Shown piece after piece: positions 7,853-16,417 of a stretch of 30,028 nucleotides of DNA (the stretch's first letter is position 1; each line of letters begins with the position of its first letter). The translations under genes were made by a program, and so were the position numbers. Origin of the DNA: a virus; the IMG/VR virus record IMGVR_UViG_3300025314_000073, positions 1 to 30,028 of that record; one strand, 5' to 3'. The notes below the pieces were generated by a model. It was not told the origin of the DNA and searched no databases. It was given only the letters and a program-made list of their open reading frames with translations.

Positions 7853-8623
7853 CTAGTGGACGACGGTACCGAGGCTATAAGCCGTGTACGCCTCGTTTCC
7901 TGAGTCCACCCGAGTCAAGCGCACCAGGAAGGTCTTGCTGTTGTTCTGGGCGATGGTCATGGTTCCGCTGTCGGTGCCTCCCGTACCAGATGCCACCGTG
8001 ATCGTCTCGGCGGCATCCGCTGTATTCCGAATCGTGAATGTGAAACTCGATCCGACAGTGGCCCCCGGCATAGCTGCTACAAGCAGCGCCGCCGTGGGCA
8101 AGGTATCGGTGCGCGCCCCTCCAGCCGGGTCACGGAGAATCAATCCGCTTAGAATCTGCCCAGCCGTCAGGGTCAGATTACCGGCCGTAGCCAGCGTAAC
8201 CGGGAAGGTACTCGGGTAGAAGAGACTGGCGCTGTACTCCGAGCTGTAGCGGAATCCGCATTGGCCGAAACCGACGGCCCCTCCGCACGCGGCGAAGTTT
8301 TCATTAGGAGCCACCACTACAGGCATACCGTTGCCATGATTGGTAGCCCGTGTCCCGAATGCCCCCCGAATGATCCCGATGGTAGTACCGCTCACCGTGC
8401 GTACCCGGAGGAGCTCCCGCCCGATCTGAGCGACGGTCGTATTGGCCGTGAAGCCGGTGGCCGAAGCCACGCTCATCGACGTGTCGTCAGAATCGATGGC
8501 CGCTGACAGCGTGGTGACCGTGAAAGTGGGCTGCCCATAGGCCAAACCAGCCAAGAGCAGCAGGAGAATACCTTGCAATGTTGCCAGTTTCAGTTTTCTC
8601 ATGGTCGTTTTCTCTTTCAGCAT
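7853..8623 (-). CDS. Exported (signal-peptide) virion-module protein
   Basis: A 256-residue protein with an N-terminal signal peptide: from Met 8 (ATG 8602) it reads MRKLKLATLQGILLLLLAGL followed by AYG-Q, a standard n/h/c pattern with a cleavage site near G31. The longer start at ATG 8623 adds only seven residues, and both are possible. The mature part is beta-rich (TSMSVASATGFTANTTVAQI; ADAAETITVASGTGG). Its C-terminal domain resembles fibre or surface domains seen in other phages, from memory. It lies between the coat gene and the adaptors, where no secreted protein is expected in a P22-like phage. Cys occurs only as C113/C122 (ACGG...GQCG), perhaps a disulphide. Confidence 0.75.
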   Translation of the reverse strand: MLKEKTTMRKLKLATLQGILLLLLAGLAYGQPTFTVTTLSAAIDSDDTSMSVASATGFTANTTVAQIGRELLRVRTVSGTTIGIIRGAFGTRATNHGNGMPVVVAPNENFAACGGAVGFGQCGFRYSSEYSASLFYPSTFPVTLATAGNLTLTAGQILSGLILRDPAGGARTDTLPTAALLVAAMPGATVGSSFTFTIRNTADAAETITVASGTGGTDSGTMTIAQNNSKTFLVRLTRVDSGNEAYTAYSLGTVVH

Positions 8624-8629
8624 CCCCCG

Positions 8630-9856
8630 TTACGCCCCGAGCGCGCGAACCGCACAGTGGTCGGCATACAGATTGCCGAAGCCGATCAGCACGTCGAAGC
8701 GGTTGATCATCTTCGACTGTTGGCCGTCGAACATCCTGACGAACCGGATGGCGATTCCGGTCTGCGGGTCGCGAGTCTGGGATGACAACTCCACTGCCTT
8801 GGGAGTCTCCAGCTTCACGCCCACGAGCGCAAAGGCATCCCGATGGATAGCCAGCCCATTGGTTCCGGCCTTGCCGTTTGGCGAGCTGGTGCCGGGGAAC
8901 AACGTCAAGTCGGCGCCATTCGCGGGCAGTGCGCTCACGTTCTGGTATTGGCTGCCGGGCCCCACGATGGCCGGCTGGAACGTGATGGTCGCCGCCGAAG
9001 CCGCCGCCGTCACATCGGCAGTGATAACGAACTGCTTCAGCACGCCGGTCGAGCGCCGCGTTTTGGGGTTCACGTTGAAGACGCCGGCGATGTTGAACAC
9101 GTCACCCTTCAGGAACGTGTCTCCCGTAGTTGCGGTCAAAGCCAGTGAGCCACCGGATTGTCCGGCGCTGCTGGTCTCAACTGTGCTGGCCCATGTGCCG
9201 GCCGTGTGGCTGTAGAGCGACATCGACTCGGACCAATCAAAACCACGGGCGCGCCCGTAGTAGCCTTCCTTGAAGGCTTTGGAGATCTGCCCTTGGTCGT
9301 TGAACAGCGCGGTGCCGCCATTGACGATGCCGGTCATAGCCGCTGGTGAAATAATCAGGCTAAGCGGACCGGCCGGAACAGCGTTTTCCTTGAGTCGCTG
9401 GCGCGCCGAGCCAGCGAAGTTCGTAGTGGTTGGGTCGGTGCCGAGGATTCCGACGATGTTGTTGGTGTTCAGGTAAGCCCAGAGCGCCGCGCGAGAGTCG
9501 ATTTCTTGCGCCAGTTGCGCCATGGCCGGGTCGATGTACTCCCGCTTGATGGCATCCATACCGCGCTCGGCGTGGAGCGCAGCTTCAACCGAATCCCACT
9601 CGAAGTCAATTCCGAAAACCTGATCCACCGTCACAGTGGTATTCAGCCGGTTAATGGCCTGCGGCGAGTAGCCCAAGCCGTCTCGAACGGTGAAGCGTTG
9701 CGGCAGCTTCACACGCACTTGTTCACCGACCGCAAACTCTCGCGTGAACTCCTTGTTATAGTCGGTGTTGAACATCTCTGCCACTACCAACTGGTTCAGC
9801 AGGGTCCGCAGGGACTCCATGGTGATCCAGTCTACGACTTTGAAAATGTTGGGCAT
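8630..9856 (-). CDS. Major capsid (coat) protein, P22 gp5-like HK97 fold with insertion domain
   Basis: A 408-residue protein, slightly shorter than P22 gp5 (430). The N-terminal arm (MPNIFKVVDWITMESLRTLL) and the ERGMDAIKREYIDPAMAQLA helix match the P22 coat family. The insertion domain is recognised from GDTFLKGDVFNIAGVFNVNP followed by LKQFVITADV. It would assemble the icosahedral shell around the scaffold. ATG 9856 has GAGGAA about 10 bases upstream. It is flanked by scaffold (upstream) and exported protein (downstream), and the order portal-scaffold-coat agrees with P22 gp1-gp8-gp5. Confidence 0.9.
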   Translation of the reverse strand: MPNIFKVVDWITMESLRTLLNQLVVAEMFNTDYNKEFTREFAVGEQVRVKLPQRFTVRDGLGYSPQAINRLNTTVTVDQVFGIDFEWDSVEAALHAERGMDAIKREYIDPAMAQLAQEIDSRAALWAYLNTNNIVGILGTDPTTTNFAGSARQRLKENAVPAGPLSLIISPAAMTGIVNGGTALFNDQGQISKAFKEGYYGRARGFDWSESMSLYSHTAGTWASTVETSSAGQSGGSLALTATTGDTFLKGDVFNIAGVFNVNPKTRRSTGVLKQFVITADVTAAASAATITFQPAIVGPGSQYQNVSALPANGADLTLFPGTSSPNGKAGTNGLAIHRDAFALVGVKLETPKAVELSSQTRDPQTGIAIRFVRMFDGQQSKMINRFDVLIGFGNLYADHCAVRALGA

Positions 9857-9867
9857 CGCTCAGTTCC

Positions 9868-10881
9868 TCATTGTGGTCGCAGCCTCTTGATATCCCGAGC
9901 GTCCTGCACTCTGCGGTAACGCTCGAAATCTTTGGCTTCCAAGGCCGCATCCGCCTCATCCTCTGGCGCCGTATTCCGCGCCGCAAGGTCGGTAGGAGGA
10001 GGGGGAGCCTTGGAGTGCTGTAGGGTTTTCACGGGAGGAGCTGGAGCGCCATTAACCGGCTGCGCCGCCGCCAGGCTATCTTCGATCTTTCCCAACTCTC
10101 GGATTGCCTTTGCTGGCGTCAGCGCCGCAATGCGGTGGAACTCGGTTGGATTCCTTGCCAGATGGTAAAGCAACTTGCCGGGAATCTCAGATTCCACGAT
10201 CGCGGCGAGCATGGCCGGCGTCGGCTTCAGATTATCAGCCTTGCCGGTCACTGCCTCGAAATCCTGGATCTCGGCCGCATCCTTTTCGACGCGATTGGTG
10301 AACGCTTCGCGCTGTTCGGCGGCGGTCCTTTCTTTCTCAGCCGCTTGTCTTGTCGCTTCATGCTGGTCGATGGCCCATTTCGAGTGTGCCCGCTGGAACT
10401 GCTGCACAGCCTCTTCGTAGGTTTCGGCCTGATCCAGAAAGTGCTTGAAGATCGGTTCGTTCGTTGGCTCAGCGGCGGCGGGCGCAGCCGAGACCTTCTC
10501 GCCCTTTTCGCGCGCCAGTGTCGCTCGAACCTCCTCCAGTTCCCTACGGGCCTCGCGGCGCTCCCGCAGTATTTCCTGGATCTCGACGGCAAGCTGCTCT
10601 TTCCGCGCCTCAGCGCCTTTGTGCTTCTCTGGCTCCTCGCTCTTTTTTCCCGGTTCCGAGTCCGGCGCAGTTCCGCCCGCAGGCGCGGCAGATTCTTTTG
10701 CGGGGGCCGATTCCGCAGGTTTCGGCGTGGCTTCGGGGATTTCCCCGGTTTGTCTCCACTTATCGTACTGCTGTGAACTCAGCGCGGCCAGATCCACAGG
10801 AGTGTTTTGCGCATCTGTGCCGGCCGCTGCCAGTTCGGGCGCTACGGTTGACGAAGCCGTTACTTCTACGTCTGGAAGCAT
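9868..10881 (-). CDS. Capsid scaffolding protein
   Basis: A 337-residue protein, highly charged, with a disordered Pro/Ala/Ser-rich N-terminal half and long coiled-coil-prone helices (residues about 95-230). An EEVRATLAREKGEK-type stretch and an EKERTAAEQREAFTNRVEKD stretch are visible. The C-terminus is basic (RYRRVQDARDIKRLRPQ), as expected for the helix-turn-helix coat-binding end of P22-like scaffolds. It sits between portal and coat, 11 bp before the coat gene. Scaffolds are functionally conserved but poorly conserved in sequence, so the name rests on position and composition. Confidence 0.8.
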   Translation of the reverse strand: MLPDVEVTASSTVAPELAAAGTDAQNTPVDLAALSSQQYDKWRQTGEIPEATPKPAESAPAKESAAPAGGTAPDSEPGKKSEEPEKHKGAEARKEQLAVEIQEILRERREARRELEEVRATLAREKGEKVSAAPAAAEPTNEPIFKHFLDQAETYEEAVQQFQRAHSKWAIDQHEATRQAAEKERTAAEQREAFTNRVEKDAAEIQDFEAVTGKADNLKPTPAMLAAIVESEIPGKLLYHLARNPTEFHRIAALTPAKAIRELGKIEDSLAAAQPVNGAPAPPVKTLQHSKAPPPPTDLAARNTAPEDEADAALEAKDFERYRRVQDARDIKRLRPQ

Positions 10882-10900
10882 TTGCTTTTCCTCACCATGT

Positions 10901-10906
10901 ACTATA
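10901..10906 (-). promoter_or_regulatory. Candidate -10 element upstream of scaffold
   Basis: On the minus strand the portal-scaffold gap contains TGGTGTATAGTAC. The TATAGT hexamer (10901-10906) matches the TGGTGTATA seen before the late operon at 25772-25782. A -35 at the usual distance is poor (TGGAAA). It could be an internal promoter for scaffold and coat or a chance match. Confidence 0.3.
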
Positions 10907-10940
10907 CACCATCACAAGAACATTTTCCACACCTTCTGTT

Positions 10941-13013
10941 TCAGGCCCCGGTCGGCATGGCCGCATTCTGCATGGCCGTACCCTCCAAGGCGCTGGTTTT
11001 GGCGAACAATTCGAGCTGCTGCCGGATTGCCGCTAGTTCCCCTTGTACCATGGTCTGCGCCTTTTCGAGGTCCACTTTCATCTCAGCAACCGCCAGTTTC
11101 GTAGTCTCCTGAAGGGCAGCGATCCCCTCCCGGCTTTCCAGTTCCAGGATCTTAGCCTTTTTCTCGAACTCAGCTTGCGCAAGCGCCTGCTTTGCCGCAT
11201 CCAATTGCGTTTGAAGTCCTTGGAGGGTCGCTTGCAACTCAGCCGGAATCGGCTGCTGGCCAGCCTTTTGAGCCGCGATATCAGGCGGCGTCAGACGCTC
11301 GGCAATCTCATCACCGATCGGGCCGAGATTGCGCAAGCGCACGATCAGGTCTCCGATCCGCGCAAAGACTTCCGGCATACGAGCCAGTGTATCCGCGAAC
11401 TCCGCAGCCTCTTCTCGCTGGCTCTGGTAACTTGGGCCGGTCGTGATCGTGACGTCGAACTCTCCCTGATCGGTCATGTAGCAACATTGCTTGCCCGTCT
11501 TGTCCGTATACGCTTCATTGATGCGAATGACCTCATAGGAATCATCAGGCTTGCGGATGGCCTCATCTCGCGGTGTATCATAGTAGTACTTCAGCAGGTC
11601 GTTCAAGATGCGCCCACAATGCGCAAGCGCACGATCAAAGTTGTCCGTGTAGTGAAAGGACCCATGTTCTTGTATCTGCTGGATACGCTCGATTGCCACA
11701 CCGGATTTTTGATTCTGGCGCTGCGCGGAGGTGGGAAGCGCAGCCGTCCCCATCGCAGCTTGGATCGCTCGCCGGGCGGATTCGGCTCCCATTTCGAGGG
11801 ATTGAATAGGCGGATCGTACTGCGGCCGGTTCGGTGGCGGCAATAGGGCTCCTGCTGCGCCGTCAACCACCGGCTTGTATTCCAGATACCCCAATGGAGC
11901 CTTATTGACGTTCTGCCATGCTTCCTCGTAGCCCTCGAATTGGCCGGCAGCTCCCACAAAGGGCACCTTCGGGGTCATCCCCACAAGCTCTGCCTGACAG
12001 GTACGATAGTAACAATAGAGCATGTAGGGATCACGCGCTAGCCGCACCAGCGACATGATGATGCGTTTGGAGCCAGCCCCGGCGTCCACGTACATTTCTT
12101 TGCCCATTACGGGCACAATCGGAATCCATCGCCCCTTCCATGGGTTGGTCTCCAGGATCTCGATGCCGTTGGTGATGTACTGTATGACGGTCGGCGTTTC
12201 GGTCTTGGCCTGATTCAGAACACGGAACTGAAGGCCATCAGGCAATGTCACCGCCTCACCCTTTAGCTTTGCCCCTGGCAGTTCATCCAGGAAAATCTTG
12301 AGTGGGCCGTCCTGATTATCCAGCAACAGAAGCGTGCGAGCCTTCATCTCCACGCGCCAGTACTCAGCTACTTGAATACGATTGTCCTTGACCCAGGCCG
12401 GCGCCAGTTCCGCGATCTCCCCCGTAAAGGTCTTGATCTCCGCCTCGGGCCATCGACTCTCAAATCTTTTCACTGGTAAGGTATCGATGATGAATGCTGC
12501 GCGTCCGTCCGAAAAGTCCGCTTCTTTTGCGTCGGGGTCGAGCAACACCGTGTCAGGATTCGGAATCGCCCGAATGACAAGCTCCTGATCGAAACTGTCT
12601 GGCGCTGTCCGCCGGGCGGTGACCTTAAAGTACCCATAGGAGCGTTCCACCGCGTTCTGGAAGGCCGTGGCATAGGCGGCCTGGGCAGATGATCGGTACT
12701 CGATCTGGCGAATGATGTCCGCCCGGAAGCGCGCCAGGTCGTCAGTTGCGCCGGCGCCTTTTGGCACAATCTTGATAGCCCGTTTGGACACCCGCACGTC
12801 GTTGACCGTGCTATTGACGTACTGGCTCAACTCGTCCAGGCTCAGGCAGGGGCGTCCTGCCGCTTGACGGACGCGTCGTTCGCGGGGCTCCCAGGGATCA
12901 CCCGAGATGAACTTCATGTCCGTGCGCGCTTCCTCACGGATCTCGCGCCACTGCGCCATGTAGTAGTCAAAGTTCTGGCGAATCTCCTTGAGCAGGTCGT
13001 TGTTGTTGGGCAT
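10941..13013 (-). CDS. Portal protein, P22 gp1-like
   Basis: A 690-residue protein, comparable to P22 gp1 (725). In P22 it forms the dodecameric portal ring through which DNA is packaged and ejected. The N-terminus (NFDYYMAQWREIREEARTDM then KFISGDPWEPRERRVRQAA) and the 'GYFKVTARR...VLLDPDAKEADFSDGRAAF' pattern are characteristic of the family. The C-terminal 120 residues (TLQGLQTQLDAAKQALAQAE and a following QETTKLAVAEMKVDLEKAQT) form the coiled-coil barrel. I chose ATG 13013 (GAAGGACG upstream) over a TTG three bases before. The neighbours are scaffold downstream and a small Lys/Arg-rich protein upstream. Confidence 0.9.
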   Translation of the reverse strand: MPNNNDLLKEIRQNFDYYMAQWREIREEARTDMKFISGDPWEPRERRVRQAAGRPCLSLDELSQYVNSTVNDVRVSKRAIKIVPKGAGATDDLARFRADIIRQIEYRSSAQAAYATAFQNAVERSYGYFKVTARRTAPDSFDQELVIRAIPNPDTVLLDPDAKEADFSDGRAAFIIDTLPVKRFESRWPEAEIKTFTGEIAELAPAWVKDNRIQVAEYWRVEMKARTLLLLDNQDGPLKIFLDELPGAKLKGEAVTLPDGLQFRVLNQAKTETPTVIQYITNGIEILETNPWKGRWIPIVPVMGKEMYVDAGAGSKRIIMSLVRLARDPYMLYCYYRTCQAELVGMTPKVPFVGAAGQFEGYEEAWQNVNKAPLGYLEYKPVVDGAAGALLPPPNRPQYDPPIQSLEMGAESARRAIQAAMGTAALPTSAQRQNQKSGVAIERIQQIQEHGSFHYTDNFDRALAHCGRILNDLLKYYYDTPRDEAIRKPDDSYEVIRINEAYTDKTGKQCCYMTDQGEFDVTITTGPSYQSQREEAAEFADTLARMPEVFARIGDLIVRLRNLGPIGDEIAERLTPPDIAAQKAGQQPIPAELQATLQGLQTQLDAAKQALAQAEFEKKAKILELESREGIAALQETTKLAVAEMKVDLEKAQTMVQGELAAIRQQLELFAKTSALEGTAMQNAAMPTGA

Positions 13014-13023
13014 CAAGCGTCCT

Positions 13024-13242
13024 TCATCGCCTACCTTGATGGTTCCGCCAGTTATAACTATGCGATTCGCTGTCGCTCTTGCTTTTCACTTTGGCGGGCA
13101 GTTTCTTCCGTGGAGTTGTGGCAAACTCCCGCAGTTGCGAATCAGACATCTGCATCAGGCCCTTGTTGCGCTTGTAGAGCTTCCCCGGCTCATGCAGAGC
13201 TATCGCCATCGCCCGTTGCTGAGCCTTTGATTTGGCCGGCAT
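13024..13242 (-). CDS. Small basic protein (DUF3008-like)
   Basis: A 72-residue protein starting MPAKSKAQQRAMAIALHEPG and containing KLYKRNKGLMQMSDSQLREF. This Lys-rich N-terminal and 'S.QLREFA' pattern resembles the small DUF3008-type proteins often found in phages and bacteria (from memory, unverified). No catalytic motif is visible; a nucleic-acid-binding or assembly-helper role is inferred from charge. It overlaps nothing, and its ATG follows the stop of a tiny membrane protein (TGA-A-ATG). The next gene is the portal, 10 bp downstream. Confidence 0.7.
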   Translation of the reverse strand: MPAKSKAQQRAMAIALHEPGKLYKRNKGLMQMSDSQLREFATTPRKKLPAKVKSKSDSESHSYNWRNHQGRR

Positions 13243-13243
13243 T

Positions 13244-13342
13244 TCAGTCGCCTCCCTCTCGCCAACTGCGGTAAAGAATCAGGAGCGCCGAGCCGATCAG
13301 CACTGAACCGAAAAGCCGTATCGCCAAAACGTACTCGTCCAT
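13244..13342 (-). CDS. 32-residue single-TM membrane mini-protein
   Basis: A 99-bp ORF (ATG 13342 to TGA 13244-13246) encodes MDEYVLAIRLFGSVLIGSAL followed by LILYRSWREGGD. The hydrophobic span (about residues 5-25) would form one transmembrane helix, with a positively charged C-terminal end. A GAGGTG ribosome site lies about 6 bp before the ATG. It sits directly before the portal-proximal small gene and behind a two-TM protein. The pair could be part of lysis, for example a holin/antiholin. This is inference from topology and position only. Confidence 0.5.
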   Translation of the reverse strand: MDEYVLAIRLFGSVLIGSALLILYRSWREGGD

Positions 13343-13350
13343 AAATCACC

Positions 13351-13743
13351 TCAACCATCGCCCTCGTCTTTTGTGGGAACTACCTTGGTTTCCTCGACTG
13401 TGGTAACAACCTTAGTCTCGGGAGTTGCCTTACTCGCGGCGGTTGAGCGGTGCGCGGGTTCGACCGTTGTTTCTTGAACGGTTGTCCTGATCTGTTTGTG
13501 ATCCGGCACCGGCTTTTGCCGAAGGAACATCATCATGCTCATGATACCGTTCACCACAAACATTGCGCTCATCAGGGACAGGAGTTTTGGCAGTCCGTCG
13601 TTAAGGTTGTAGTCTTTGGGGTCCATCCCTACCACAACAAACCCGCTGGTGACCGCCGAGGCTCCGCCCCCAATAAACGCGCCGGTCAAACCATAGACCC
13701 ATTCACCGAAATCGAGACTGCCGAACCCGAGAGGAAGTTCCAT
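13351..13743 (-). CDS. Two-TM membrane protein, holin-like candidate
   Basis: A 130-residue protein. Two hydrophobic segments are visible: VYGLTGAFIGGGASAVTSGF (residues about 16-40) and LLSLMSAMFVVNGIMSMMMF (about 54-73). They are followed by a long charged tail rich in Thr, Val, Lys and Glu (KVVTTVEETKVVPTK). Two TM helices with a charged C-terminal tail fit class II holins, though many other small phage membrane proteins look the same. No endolysin is seen in the window, which weakens a simple lysis-cassette reading. It shares the operon with the 32-residue membrane protein 8 bp downstream. Confidence 0.6.
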   Translation of the reverse strand: MELPLGFGSLDFGEWVYGLTGAFIGGGASAVTSGFVVVGMDPKDYNLNDGLPKLLSLMSAMFVVNGIMSMMMFLRQKPVPDHKQIRTTVQETTVEPAHRSTAASKATPETKVVTTVEETKVVPTKDEGDG

Positions 13744-13778
13744 TGTGGCTCACCGAATACAAATGCGCTGGATGATTC

Positions 13779-14066
13779 TCATGTGAAGGAAGTTCCGTAA
13801 ACTGTAAACTCTCGATCCGGGGTTGTGACGATCAAGGCGCCGGCGGCTTCCCACCGATACAACCATGTGCCTGCCGTCGCCACGACAAAGAGCATGGTAT
13901 AGACGCCCGTGCTCTCCTTCGTCAGTTGACCCCCGGCGTAAGTATATGAGGTCTGCGAACCTCCGGGCGGGCGCACTTTCAAAGTGGTGGTCGTTGGATC
14001 GGTGAGCGCACCTGCGAGATTGCTGAAGGACGCGCGAAAACGAATCTCGGAACCAATGCTCAGCAC
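13779..14066 (-). CDS. Small Ig/BppU-like virion protein
   Basis: A 95-residue protein, starting at GTG 14066 inside the end of the preceding long gene (overlap GTGCTGA). The sequence 'FSNLAGALTDPTTTTLKVRP' followed by 'STGVYTMLFVVATAGTWLYR' has the strand-rich look of phage Ig-like or fibre-tip/baseplate modules seen in many metagenomic phages. Two W residues (WLYRW) and a closing REFTVYGTSF strand are typical. A decoration or tail-fibre role is inferred. It is translationally coupled to the 779-residue repeat protein. Confidence 0.6.
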   Translation of the reverse strand: MLSIGSEIRFRASFSNLAGALTDPTTTTLKVRPPGGSQTSYTYAGGQLTKESTGVYTMLFVVATAGTWLYRWEAAGALIVTTPDREFTVYGTSFT

Positions 14067-16399
14067 TTGATTATCTCCGAGACGACCTTCCCGGTCGGTT
14101 CCCAGGAATCTGTAATCGTGGCCGTCGCATAGATTTCATCGGTGATCTTGTTCGATTCGATAATAGCATAGATGCACCCTAGTGGCCCAGTCGCTAAAAC
14201 AGAAGGAAATTGACCATTCAGGATCAGCGTGCCTACAGGAACCTGAATGTTGGCGCCCCGACCAACAGTCGGGACATGACCGATCAGCGTCAGAAGTCCC
14301 GTATTGACCGGGATTGCAGTGGGCGCTATTACAGTTGGAACCTGGCCGCTGAGTGAAAGACTTCCTGCCTCGACCAGGATGCTTAGATGGAGTTGCGGGG
14401 TGAATCCATCGAACGACAGCAATCCGGCCGGGACAGCGACCGCGACCGGAATGAGGGGAACCTGCCCCGTGAGCGTCAGGCTGCCGGTATCCACGGGTAC
14501 GGCCAGATTCATTTGCGGGCTGAATCCTGTCAGGTCGAGCGAGCCGACAGGTATAGAGACCACGACTGGTTGTAGAATTGTTGGAACTTCTCCCGTCAGG
14601 GTGAGTTCACCGACCGGAATAGCGATTGTGAAGCTGACGCCGACTATTGGAATCTGCCCGGTAAGAGTCAGTTCCCCGGTCGCGATCGGCACTGTCAAAT
14701 TGACAGCGGGACCATAGCCCGTCAGGGTGAGTTCACCGGCGGGGACGGCGACCAGAAAGGTGATAACGGGCGTAGGATCGTGCCCGGTGAGGCTCAACGT
14801 CCCAGTGGCAGGTAAGATGCCGAAGTTCGCTTGGGGCGAATTGCCGGTGAGAGCTAACTCACCAACCGGAGGGATGACCACCACATTCGCGGCGGCAAGA
14901 ACCGTGGGGGCCTGCCCGTTGAGGGCCAACGCGCCCGCGTCGGGCAAGACACCTGTGGCGAGGACCGGAGCCTGGCCGTTTAGGGTCAACTCCCCGAGCG
15001 GGACGGGCACCGCGACCGGATTCAGGATGGTGGGCGCTTGGCCTGTCAGCGTCAGTTCACCAGCCGGGGGAGTGACGAATATGTTGTTTGCAGCTGTGAC
15101 AACAGGCGCTTGGCCCGTGAAAACCAAAGCGCCGACTGCGACGGGAACTGCGAGATTGACCTGCGGAGCCTGCCCGGAAAGAACCAACGCAGCCGCCGGG
15201 ACCGACACTGTCACTGGGGTAATGATCGTGGGCGCAAAACCCGTCAGCCCCAGCAAGCCAACGCCCACGGCGATAACTGTTCCAGCCGCCGCGGTAAAAA
15301 GCGCCTCTGCTATGACTCCACCGCAGCGCGGGTCAGGCGCAGCATCACTGGAAAAACCGAAGCGGAATAAGAGAGCATCAAAAGCTGCATCTGTCCAAGC
15401 TCCCCCCGAGGGTTTCGTAGGGTAGCCTTTGGTCCGAAATACGTCAGAAGTTTCAGAAGGATCGCCGGAGTACACGTCGGAATCAGTAGAGCCATCACGA
15501 ATCCGATACGTCGCATTGTTCGCGGTTGCCGTATCCGATCGTATCGCAAGAGAAACCTGCACATGCAGGGGCGCGGTGGTCTCGGCGGAATCGGCGAGTA
15601 CTACTTCAACGTAGTCGCCTGTCCCGATCGCACTCTGCGTCACATATTCAGTCTCGGCCGAGAGGGGCACAGCGTCCATCTGATCGTAAGCAGGATTGGA
15701 GCCGCTGATGGCGACGTTCCCGGCGTCCTCGAAATTCGCCGCATTCGAATGCGTGCCGTCCGCGCTCGGCTGATACCCGAGGACGTAGATATCGCCAATG
15801 GGATAGTCTCCAGCGGTAAAGCTGTACGCACAGTCATCAAGGAAGAAATCAACCGTGGTCGTTCCGGTCGCATGGCCAAATGAAATGGTTCCTATGTCAT
15901 CAGCAGCGGTAGCTAAAGTTGCCTGCGTTTCTGCCACCCCGTCGATACGCCAATCAAGAGTCCACGGGTCGGCGCTGGTATCCAGACGACACTCAACTCG
16001 GTACCATGTTCCAAGCGAAGGTCCGGAAGAACTTACTTGCGCTGTTCCTGAGCCTACTTGCGCGAACCATTTGTTCGTACCTGCTCGGATGCCAATTTTT
16101 ACCACAACGGCGCCCGACTGTACGACTAAGATAAAAGCATCGAAACTCGGGGGAAACGCAGCAAAATTAACGTGCACGACAGCTACGAGACGCCTGTTCC
16201 CAGCCGGGATATTGCGCGTGAGGCCCTGAAGAAACGCTGCTGGATTTATGCGAAGTGACGCTACGCCGGTGCGTTTTGTAGATGTGCTGATTGTCGGGCT
16301 GCCGGGAACACTATCCCACAACGCCTCGCCTGTCGCGTGGCTAGCGCCTAATGCGGCAACTTGGTGCTCAAAGCCAGTTCCAAATATCAGCGTTGGCAT
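14060..16399 (-). CDS. 779-residue LamG-like protein with 17 short repeats
   Basis: This is a probable virion surface or fibre protein. Residues about 1-210 look like a concanavalin/LamG-like beta-sandwich (for example SASADP-like 'RVECRLDTSADPWTLDWRID' and 'FFLDDCAYSF'). Residues about 376-731 carry 17 imperfect repeats of the type G-x-L-x-L-T/N-G-x-x-P (for example GELTLTGQAPTI, GSLTLTGQVPLI), spaced about 18-27 residues apart. The last 35 residues (ESNKITDEIYATATITDSWE and onward) form a distinct cap. ATG 16399 lacks a clear ribosome site. Tandem LTG repeats may form a beta-solenoid or array of small strands displayed on the capsid or tail. It shares operon position with small membrane and fibre-like genes. 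The exact function is unknown. Confidence 0.75.
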   Translation of the reverse strand: MPTLIFGTGFEHQVAALGASHATGEALWDSVPGSPTISTSTKRTGVASLRINPAAFLQGLTRNIPAGNRRLVAVVHVNFAAFPPSFDAFILVVQSGAVVVKIGIRAGTNKWFAQVGSGTAQVSSSGPSLGTWYRVECRLDTSADPWTLDWRIDGVAETQATLATAADDIGTISFGHATGTTTVDFFLDDCAYSFTAGDYPIGDIYVLGYQPSADGTHSNAANFEDAGNVAISGSNPAYDQMDAVPLSAETEYVTQSAIGTGDYVEVVLADSAETTAPLHVQVSLAIRSDTATANNATYRIRDGSTDSDVYSGDPSETSDVFRTKGYPTKPSGGAWTDAAFDALLFRFGFSSDAAPDPRCGGVIAEALFTAAAGTVIAVGVGLLGLTGFAPTIITPVTVSVPAAALVLSGQAPQVNLAVPVAVGALVFTGQAPVVTAANNIFVTPPAGELTLTGQAPTILNPVAVPVPLGELTLNGQAPVLATGVLPDAGALALNGQAPTVLAAANVVVIPPVGELALTGNSPQANFGILPATGTLSLTGHDPTPVITFLVAVPAGELTLTGYGPAVNLTVPIATGELTLTGQIPIVGVSFTIAIPVGELTLTGEVPTILQPVVVSIPVGSLDLTGFSPQMNLAVPVDTGSLTLTGQVPLIPVAVAVPAGLLSFDGFTPQLHLSILVEAGSLSLSGQVPTVIAPTAIPVNTGLLTLIGHVPTVGRGANIQVPVGTLILNGQFPSVLATGPLGCIYAIIESNKITDEIYATATITDSWEPTGKVVSEIIKC
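14205..15275 (-). repeat. 17 coding repeats of 'G-x-L-x-L-x-G-x-x-P' type
   Basis: At protein level each repeat carries a core such as GELTLTGQAPTI, GALALNGQAPTV or GLLTLIGHVPTV, preceded by a hydrophobic Val-rich linker (for example VAVPVPLGE). The DNA of neighbouring copies is similar but not identical, implying old expansion with drift. Some repeats vary in length, for example shorter spacing near GTLSLTGHDPTP. Such arrays can expand or contract by recombination. Confidence 0.75.
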
Positions 16400-16417
16400 A
16401 GCGCATTCGCATTAGGC

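Noticed and set aside
10135-10776. Long plus-strand frame across the scaffold gene
   Set aside because: It is the antisense shadow of the scaffold gene; its composition is Arg/Leu/Cys-rich and unnatural, with no ribosome site.
14727-15425. Plus-strand frame across the repeat protein
   Set aside because: It mirrors the repeat array on the other strand (periodic Pro/Val/Ser pattern) and has no independent start signal.
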